A stretch of 64,000 nt of DNA. It comes from Beverwykella pulmonaria (Eukaryota; Ascomycota; Dothideomycetes; Pleosporales; Melanommataceae). The translations under genes and the position numbers were made by a program. The notes below the pieces were generated by a model. The model was not told where the DNA came from. It saw only the letters and a list, made by a program, of their open reading frames with translations, and searched no databases. Below are positions 56,192 to 64,000 of the stretch, in pieces. Where the stretch lies: positions 1 through 64,000 of the forward strand of contig BCHH01000020.1 in assembly GCA_001599595.1 (NCBI GenBank). The letters run 5' to 3'. Each line of letters begins with the position of its first letter. The first letter of the stretch is position 1.

Positions 56192-59100
56192 TTACATGAT
56201 ATTCTTCAGACCACGAAAGCCCCCCGATTTTGACGACCCAGGCTTTTTTGGCTCCTTTTCCTTCTCCTTTTTCTTTGAGATGTTTTGAGCGCCACCTATG
56301 ATTATGTTAGTTTATGGCGTCTGACTTGTGTAATGTTGGTACCTACCTCTACCATACATGCGAACTTCCGGCTTCTTCGCCACCTTGTCCTTCGGCTCTC
56401 CTTTGCTGCTGTTGGATTCAACAGAGTAGCCGCTCTTTCCGCTTGAATGGATCACTTCGGTCGGATTCGCGCTGTGGAAGTGAGCGTTGAGAGATGCATC
56501 GTATGCCGCGGAGAAGTCTTGCCCAAGTCCGACCGTCATTGGCTCCCGTACTGGTTTGTGCGTGGAGAGAGACTCGAAGCGGGCAGGTCGGGCGGGGGAC
56601 GCGGACATTGATGGGCTGTTTGTGGAAATGGGAGAATGGTACTCTTGATAATAGTCGTAATCCTCGGCGGGCTGCTCAGAGGAGAGCGGAGGGAGGTATT
56701 TTGATCCGTGAAGATTGCCCTGGCGCGCGGTAAAGGTCCGGCTGCGAGGGTCCCTCTCAGAGTCGTGATAGCTAGCTTTCTCCTGCAGGCGGAGGCGACC
56801 TAGCTCGGCTTGTTGCTCGCCTTCGAGATCGTGATATTTCATCTGCAGCTCATTGTGCTGTTCCAGCAGGCGGTAATGGGCCTTCTTCAACTGCTGCAGT
56901 TTGGCATTGTTTGCAGCCAGTGCAGAATCAAGCATTTGCTGGACAGATGAAGGCAGTTGGCCGGGTTTGCCGTGGTTCTTCTCCGCCGCCTGCAATCGAG
57001 ACTCGAGTTCCATTATCCGTCGCTCGTATACTTTGATCGACCGCTCACGTTCCGCCTCTCGGCTATTCAACCTCATGTTGACAATCTCCAAGTCGTTTCG
57101 TAATTCGTTTCGTTCTTGAATGAGAGAATTCAATTCCTTGCTCTGGTCTTCAAGCGTCAGGACCTTCTCTTGTACAGCTTCGAGCTCGCGTCGAACATTG
57201 CCATAATCCTCGAGCTCGAATTCTAGCGCTCTTGTTCTCTGCTGTGCCTTCAGCTGCTCTGCTTCTGCCTTCTCGACTACCTTCTTGAGGTTCTCATAAT
57301 CTGACTGCGTCCTCTTCAAATCAAATCGCAGGCTGTCCTCTTCACTATGCCAGACTTTCTGATCTTCTCGATAAGACCGAACTTTTGAGCTAAGCTCGCC
57401 CTCCCACTTCTTAGACTGGCTCCGGCTCATGAGGGTTTCCTTCTTCAACTGGGCGTACTGTTCGTTTGCTTTGGCAAGTTTGGCTTTCAGAGTTTTGTTT
57501 GTATTAAGTAGATTCTGGGTTTCCGCTTCAGCTGTGGCCTCTTTGATATACTTCCTCTGCAGCTGACCGATGTGGGTCAGATGCTGGAGTTTCAGATAGC
57601 GCTCAAAGTTCAAATCATTTCGAAGAAGCATGATTTCCCTTTGCAATGAAGCCATGCTCTGATTCTGGAACTCTGAATGCGTTGGTGAATTCGATCCGGT
57701 TGTCAAAGTCTGCGCGAAGTTTTCAAATCGCGGTGAGTGTATCACCAAACGCTGCGGGGCGGCCAAAGATGTGCCAAGGAAAATTTTCTTCTTCTCTGCT
57801 TTGACTGGGGGCAGGGTTGGTGAATCCATGAGGTCCCGACACTTCAATAACGGCGAGGTTGACTTTGAAGACTTCACAGATTTGGACCTCGGCGGAATCT
57901 CAAAAGTATCTGGCATTTCTGGTTGACCGTTGGTGGAGGCAGCAAACATGGTTGACTGGGTATTTCTCCAACTAACACCTGAATCGTTCGCCGTTGTACT
58001 GTCTTCGTCGAGGTAGGCTGGAGGAATATCTGCCGTGTTTGGAACAGGAAGGTCAGGTAATTTGGACGTTGGGGCTGGACCAGGATCCTCTAGAGTGGTC
58101 GATATGGCAACACAGAGCTCCATACATTCCGTTACTACGTCCGCAGGATCGCTCTTGATCCATCGATTCTCGTTCATTTCGTCCTCGATAGTAGAGGTGA
58201 ACATGTTGGGGTGCAGAAGATGGACCCGCCGGTAAGGCTCTGTCCTACTTTGCATCAGATCCTGGTCGAGGTAGATGTCTTCAGCACCTGGGAAACCGAT
58301 TGACTTGAGAAACTTCCTTGGTTTCCGGATAAAGCTCATAAAATTAAGTGGGAACAGTCCATAGAGGAAGGTGAAGTAGTGGAGCACAGTTGGAGGAGCG
58401 CTGTCTGGATATTCTAGAGAGTGCTCTACCTTCTCCCACGGTTGGCTGGATCCGTTTCCTTGCTCTGAGCTCTCGTCAGAGTATTCCTCGTACTTCTCTT
58501 CCGCATCGCCAGGCTTCTTGGGGGGCGCGACTTTATCCCAACACAAAATCCGATTGTAGATCATGAACAACTTGGCGAGGTGATGTTCGGAGATCAACGA
58601 CCCGGTGATGTGGGGCAGGAACATGATGAGGATCATCAAAGCAAGCTCGATCACAGTAGAGGACGTATCAATCAGCAGACATTTTTCCAGGTGCTGAATC
58701 AGAGATGTTTCTAGAACTAGATGGAGATGAGGCGGTTGTAGCCGGACGAATGCGCTTAGGAGGTTCAACGCTTGGATGCGATGTTCTTTCTGGAGAAACA
58801 GATCATCCAAAGCCAGCAGGAGTTCCTGGTAGGGTGAGCTACAGAGTCGCTAATTCAAAGTGTGGGTCCGTACCTTAGGTTTCCTCCGACCAAATGCTAC
58901 CAGAATCGTCTCCAGTTCATGAGAGACGTACTCGTCCTCCAGAGACAATACATCCTGCGCCGACAAAGGGATCTTAGTCTTATCGAGGTATGCGTCCAAG
59001 ATCTTTTCCGAGAAGTACTTGGACAGTCGGGCGTGTTCTCCATCCTTGTCCTCATCCGCGTCAAAAACCAGTATACTCTGTAGGAAGGCCCTCGCATCCT

Positions 59101-59531
59101 CAACCTCGCGTCTCTTGTGTCCCATTCCTTCCAGCAGCGTAGGTTTCAACACCAGCCCCCACCATTCGTCCAACCGTGCCTCGCCGGTGAGCGCGGGACG
59201 GACGAGCAGTAGCGCGCTGAGGAACGCGCCATGCTTTTCCAAATTGCCGGCAACGCTTCTCATGTACAAGGAGAGGAGGTCTTCGTGGAACCGCTGCGAA
59301 TCATGGTCCTCGATGTGGTGGTAGCGCTCGAGAAACGCCTCGATGGTCTGCTGCAGCTCGTCGGGGAGGGGGTATGGCGTAGTCGGCGCAGAAAAGGTGG
59401 TATTCAGAGCCTTGATGGTCTCTCGCATAGACCTGGAGGGACATTTAGGTTAGTATCTCATGCAGCAGAGCTATGCGGGAAGCCTCGCTGGTGACGTAGA
59501 AAAGAGGACCGGCTTACCCGCCTGCAGCCAT
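56192..59531 (-). CDS. tsc1: Hamartin/Tsc1 homologue
   Basis: Scaffold subunit of the Tsc1-Tsc2 complex, which restrains Rheb and TORC1. Exons 59531-59518 (14 nt), 59432-58874, 58825-56347 and 56295-56192 give 1051 aa. Residues 1 to about 430 are the helical-repeat hamartin domain (LLVRPALTGEARLDEWWGLV, ELLLALDDLFLQKEHRIQAL, HYFTFLYGLFPLNFMSFIRK). A long coiled coil spans roughly 600-876. The last exon gives a Lys-rich tail ending GFRGLKNIM. The 14-nt first exon (MAAGG) is inferred from a good donor and the GGTCTATG junction. The intron at 58873-58826 must use the CCTACCAG acceptor to keep frame. Confidence 0.9.
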
Positions 59532-61868
59532 CTCGTGTTGCGGCCTTGTGTCAACTGAAGATGCTCCTTCCAGTCATTGGCGACGGGGCTAGTCAGCGGC
59601 AGAGGTGTGTCTGGTGAAGCGGAGGTCGTGTGCGCAGCGAGGACGGAAGATGCTCGAGTAAGACAACTCGGCAGGGACGTGAGGGGCCGTGAACAGCAGG
59701 TCGATTGTAGTGCTTAGGCAGGAAGTGGCATGTAAAGCATTTGACAGCGGGACGGCGTGGGGTGCGGTGTGGTGAGAGACGGTCGGCGGCGGTCAGTGGT
59801 GGGTAGTTATTTCACTGCTAAGCAGCACCCTCGTCGAGCGCGGACGGCGGCGTGAGGGCTCTCCCAGACGGCAAAAGCAATGGAGGTGGTAGCGACGACG
59901 ACGGGTGCGCTGCAAGAGACATGGGCAGCAGCATGGCGCCGTTTCGCGGAGCACAAAGGTCCCCAGGCACATGCTCCGAGTGGGGAGAATAGGCACGGGC
60001 GCCGCAAGCCACCCTCCAACGGTCTTTTGCTTTTGCAGGGGCCCCTAGTCGCGCCGACGCATCCCACTTTGGCCTTCCGCCGGCGCCCTATCTCTCCTAT
60101 TAATTTTTGGTAAAAGGGCATTTGCGTGATAGTCTCGGGCGCCTGGGCAGGGTGGGACCGGTGGGCCCAACCGACGCTGCCCTGCGAACATCACGACAAT
60201 CTGTTCATCCCTTCGACCAGCGCGTCCCCATCCCTGGAACGGCATCGCTGATGCTCCCCATGCTATTCTTACTGACAGTTACCCTGTCGCCGTTGCATTC
60301 GACAGTGTGTGCTGGGGCGCGTCTGCTGTCAGCGTGCAGCTGCAATACTTAAACATGCAGCAACGTCTCTCCTGGTCCTTGCAAGGCAATACTCAACAGC
60401 GACGAATCGCGGCTGTGGTAAACGAGACGCGTTCATAGGCGTGCCGAGGGAATATTCGCTCAATTCTCCCGGTCGCTCGCTTGGCTGGCCATCCCCACGA
60501 CTTCCCGATCGCTGGGGCCGACACCTCCCCAATCTATTCATGCCTGCCGTAGGGTTCCAGGAACCGTTCGCGTCCGCTTGGAGGCTTGCAGCAGCCCGGA
60601 CGACTGCCAAATGCTGATAGAGTTGTCGAGTCGCCGTGAATTACGTATGCAAGCCACCTCTCTTATCTCTCTTCGTCTCCTTGGTTTGCATCAGTGTCCT
60701 CGAACTCCTCCGTTTCTCTAGCCTCAACCGCTGTTAGTATCGTCTCTTCCTGTTACGCCTGATCCATGCTTGCTCGAGCATTTTCCTCTCCCGGCGAGCC
60801 CCGAGTATCTCTAGCATTAGATCTGAAAGCATGCTATATGAGTCGTAAGCATGGTATCGAGTTTCCAGCTCCTTGCGGTCTATCCTGCCTGGGTTTGGGC
60901 AACCGTGTTTCAAACATCCACGAAAGAAAAGGTGTGAGTACGAAGACGCTGGTAGCTTCGGACGTGACACGCATGAGATACGGATGCCTCGGAAGAACTG
61001 CCTTTCAGCCGTCGACAATTACCGACAGCATGGAAGTCGCGGAAGGCTGGCCTTGTACCTGCATGCACTTTGCAGGGTTCGTTCTCGAAGAAGATGGTAA
61101 CACAAGGCTGTCTCGCTTTCACCGCAGAACCCTCCCCAATTCAAAGGCACCGCAAGCCCTTCTCGATGATCCGGACATGCAAACTCATGCACCATATTTT
61201 ACGGGACTGGAAACTCGTGTATCTCGGTTTCCATGATTAGAACACACCAGTACGACTTCCGATTGCAGGCTTCATGCAACAGGACGATGTGTCTTACTCC
61301 GCGCATGTAGAATGTGCCAATGCATAGCAACGCTGTTACTCCACCATCTGACTCGGATCTCGGGGCTCGAGATAGAGACAACGGCTCACTTTTCGTAACT
61401 GATAACGTAGAAATGAGGAACGCTTCCGAGTGCGACAACAGCAATGACCACAGCACCTCTACCTGATACGATTAGAATTGTAAGGCGAAGTTGAACAATC
61501 GATCGTTTTGCCCTTTCCCCATGTTGCTGAACTATTCTGCCTCGTGAATTATTGTATGCTCTCCATGCCTTTCTCGAATACAGAGTTAAATTTATTTGTC
61601 TTTTCTTCTTCATTTGCCCAATTAGATGCACCCTAATTTTCAGTATACGGAATCAATATAGAAGACTTAACAGTTCCTCATGGAAGTGAACAGCTATGAT
61701 TACGTGGTACATTAGCGTGTCTAAAAGAGGCTAGCTAAGGCTCCAACAACCTCTGGTTTGCAACTTCCTCTTCACATCTTCGAAATACACAAATGGTCTT
61801 AATAAACAGACACACAGCTTCCCATATTGCACTCCACTACGTTTAATCATCTCGCAGAAACTCAAGTA
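59532..61868. other. 2.3-kb divergent intergenic region
   Basis: Between tsc1 and the esterase gene. 59540-60650 is GC-rich with overlapping ORFs on both strands and no domain. A 156-codon plus ORF at 60766-61236 shows no recognisable feature. Both promoters should lie here. Confidence 0.45.
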
Positions 61869-62939
61869 ATGTTCCAAAGCTCCGTCTCCACTGATCGAAC
61901 ATTCACATCCGTATTCAGACGGCTCTTCGGCACTTCAAAAGTCGAGATGAAAAAGAAACTCCCCCAAATCGTCCTCTTCGGAGACTCACTCACAGAATGG
62001 GGCTTCGACGAGATGACCGCGGGGTTCGGCTGGATGTTGGAGGAGAAGTACGCTAACAAGGCTGAAATCGTCAATGAAGGTATATAACCCGTACTTCGAC
62101 CTAGAAGCACATATGCATGCTTATACTTGCCGCAGGAGAGGCCGGGTAAGTCCATGGCACGTCGGACTTCGTAGATGTAAGGCTACTGACATTTCAGCTA
62201 CACGTCTACGATGCTCGAGAGGAATTTCAACCGGATCATTGAGCGCGCGACGAAGCCTGGAGCCCCGCCGACACTTCTTATAACCATCTTCCTAGGCGCA
62301 AATGATGCGTGCATAATGCCGCACGGGGAATATGTCCCGTTGCGTAGATTCGAGGCAAATATCCGCAATTTTGTCGAGACGATCTTAACTCAAGACAGCA
62401 TGCCCAACACAAAGATCGTACTCATAACTCCGCCTCCAATCAATATCCCGGATCCAGTCGAGGACGAGGACGACGACATGGATCTCGGTCCTGCAGCAGC
62501 CGCTGCTATGGCAGCCGCGCGATCCGATCCGAAGGAAGAGCGGGGCTACAAAACGTACATGAGCAAGAAGCGGTATGCGGACAAGATCATGGAGATTGCA
62601 AAGAGTTATGAGGAGACGGGGAGGGTGACTGGATTCGACTACTGGAAGGCACTGGTTGACGCGGGGCTTGAAGATCAAAATAGGCTCGGCGATGAAGATG
62701 CGTACGATGAAGAGAGGCTTCCGGGGTGTGGGCTGAAGTGGGCCAAGGAGTTCAAGAAAGGGTATTTTACGGATGGGCTGCATTTGGGTCCTTTGGTGAG
62801 TCGAGTCGTCCAGTGACAAAGTCCGGAGGTACAAGAGTTGCACTGACACCGCATCCAGGGCTATGACGTTCTCTCGCATGGGTTATTGGAGGTGTTGCAG
62901 AAGTGGCCTGAGCTGGAACCTGAAAGGATCGAAACGTAA
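61869..62939 (+). CDS. SGNH/GDSL esterase, isoamyl acetate-hydrolysing (Iah1) type
   Basis: Serine esterase of the IAH1 family, which hydrolyses short-chain esters such as isoamyl acetate in yeast. Exons 61869-62079, 62136-62145 (a 10-nt microexon), 62198-62795 and 62859-62939 give 299 aa. Block I is IVLFGDSLTEWGF (nucleophile Ser), block III is FLGANDACI, and block V is DGLHL with catalytic Asp and His. The microexon is needed to read NEGEAGYTSTMLERNF. An insertion of about 40 residues rich in Asp and Ala (VEDEDDDMDLGPAAAAAMAA) lies after the ITPPPIN segment. An ATG at 61947 is a possible alternative start. Confidence 0.9.
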
Positions 62940-63073
62940 GTTTCGGAGATCTTGGCGCCTTCTGTAGGTCAAAGAGTCAGATAGAAACGCAAGGCCAGCA
63001 TTGCAGTTTACATGGGGAGTTGACTGGGGAATAACTGGGAATTGTTGGGTATATTATAGGACACCAATTATGT

Positions 63074-64000
63074 CTACCCTCTGTTTATAGTATTCCCAGA
63101 TCCTTTCGGGTTCTCCTCCACATACTCATCCCACGCACGTGCCTTCATGGTTTCTTCATCTGCCTTGACTAGATCGTCTTCATCAGGCTCCGGCCGGATT
63201 CCGGACTGCTCGCCACCCCCATCAATCATGCCGCCTCTTTTCTTCTCTTCCTCCAAGTACTCGTCGATAGACATGGTCGGGAGACTATGATCTGGCCTGA
63301 AAACACCCTTCTTGAGTATTTGTCGATTATCCGTGAGTGTGAACGGACGGAGCGGCCTTCCATCGGCGCTGAGGATTGGTCCAGAGTATTTCAGGCCCGG
63401 TAGCTGCCCGTCCAAACGGTCTGAGTAGTTGTCTTTGCTCCCTCTCCCATCATCGCGAGCGTCTGGCCCGGAGGCATGCTGGTCTTGCGGTGGCGCCGGC
63501 GGAGCTAGCGATATGATATGCAGCTCTAGCGCAAGAGACTCCAGCGCTTGGAATGTCTGGTGAACCATAAACGTAAGATTCGTCAAATGCAGCTCCCGGA
63601 CCACCTGTTCGTCGTCCTCCGCAAGCTTTGGGTTTTGCCTCAGATACTGCAACACAGCTTAGCACGCCCATCTCGTAGCCAAATAAAACGCGGATTTACC
63701 TCAAGCTTCCTCTTCAGCTCCTTCTCCTCCCTAAACCTCGCGATCTTCGCATCTCTCCGCGCAGCCGCATCCTTTGTGCTTGCTGTAGAAAATTGATCTC
63801 GGTCTTCGAGATACAGCTCGAAGAGCTTCGTATCGGACTTGCCAAGCAAATCGTACGAATCTAGCAATTTTAAAAACCGCTCATAGTACCCCCGCGCTTT
63901 CAGCAAATTCGTTTTCCGCGCTCCCACATCCCCCGTAATCCGCTGCACGAGCTCCGCAAGCTGATAGCTGATCGCCATGTACCTGGTCACCATGGTGTGA
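63074..64000 (-). CDS. tap42: Tap42/alpha4-like PP2A regulatory protein, 5' partial
   Basis: Regulatory partner of PP2A-type phosphatases downstream of TOR. Two exons are visible: from the window edge (64000) to 63700, and 63646-63074. The frame is open at the edge, so the N-terminal part is outside. Landmarks: ISYQLAELVQRITGDVGARK, YYERFLKLLDSYDLL, KIARFREEKELKRKLE, QVVRELHLTNLTFMVHQTFQ, KPFTLTD-type segment LRPFTLTDNRQILKKGVFRP and PTMSIDEYLEEEKKRG near the C-terminus. About 290 residues are present, ending NTINRG. Confidence 0.9.

Noticed and set aside
60766..61236. 156-codon plus ORF between tsc1 and the esterase
   Set aside because: No recognisable motif, no supporting splice signals and no family resemblance.
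1..64000. CRISPR arrays, tRNA and rRNA genes
   Set aside because: None recognised; the genome type makes CRISPR irrelevant and I saw no convincing tRNA cloverleaf by eye.

Overview
The window looks like nuclear DNA of a filamentous ascomycete (Pezizomycotina). Genes carry many short introns (about 45-140 bp, GT..AG, CTAAC/CTGAC-like branch sites), and the recognisable proteins are typical of that group: Svf1, hamartin/Tsc1, Tap42, Mzt1, a DUF2293 protein, a GH75 chitosanase, a GMC oxidoreductase, a 7TM rhodopsin-like protein, a NACHT-ankyrin NLR and a pogo/Fot1 transposon. I could not fix the class. All gene models were built by hand from reading frame, splice signals and family resemblance.

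Left accessory part (1-20 kb). A palindromic MITE-like repeat sits at the left edge, followed by a NACHT-ankyrin NLR gene, a decayed pogo/Fot1 transposon with perfect 41-bp inverted repeats and TA duplication, a zinc deaminase-family gene, and about 3 kb with no supported gene. The most interesting locus follows at 10.3-14.7 kb: a membrane-anchored tyrosinase (-), a 114-aa secreted precursor made of six tandem 13-residue repeats separated by KR/RR (Kex2) sites (+), and a UstYa/DUF3328 protein with two intact HxxHC motifs (+). This is the minimal gene set of a dikaritin-type fungal RiPP cluster. A 7TM protein gene (-) and a GMC oxidoreductase gene (+) lie next to it and may or may not belong.

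Middle part (20-35.5 kb) mixes intact genes (a type II membrane protein, a GNAT acetyltransferase, a secreted dienelactone hydrolase, a GH75 chitosanase) with relics: fragments of an FMN alpha-hydroxy-acid dehydrogenase, an NAD-dependent epimerase, a cytochrome P450 and a frameshifted ankyrin gene, plus a second, diverged copy of the left-edge repeat. This is the pattern of a repeat-prone, fast-evolving segment.

Right part (35.5-64 kb) is mostly housekeeping: a 2EXR/F-box-like protein, a divergent six-exon histone H4 variant, Svf1, a Hal4/Sat4-type kinase, a membrane-linked GNAT protein, Mzt1, a small frameshifted gene, a CCDC25-like protein, a LYR/DUF1763 protein, a DUF2293 protein, Tsc1, an Iah1-type SGNH esterase with a 10-nt microexon, and the 3' part of Tap42 running off the right edge. 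Tsc1 and Tap42 are both TOR-pathway proteins, but they are separated by another gene and I infer no functional link from position.
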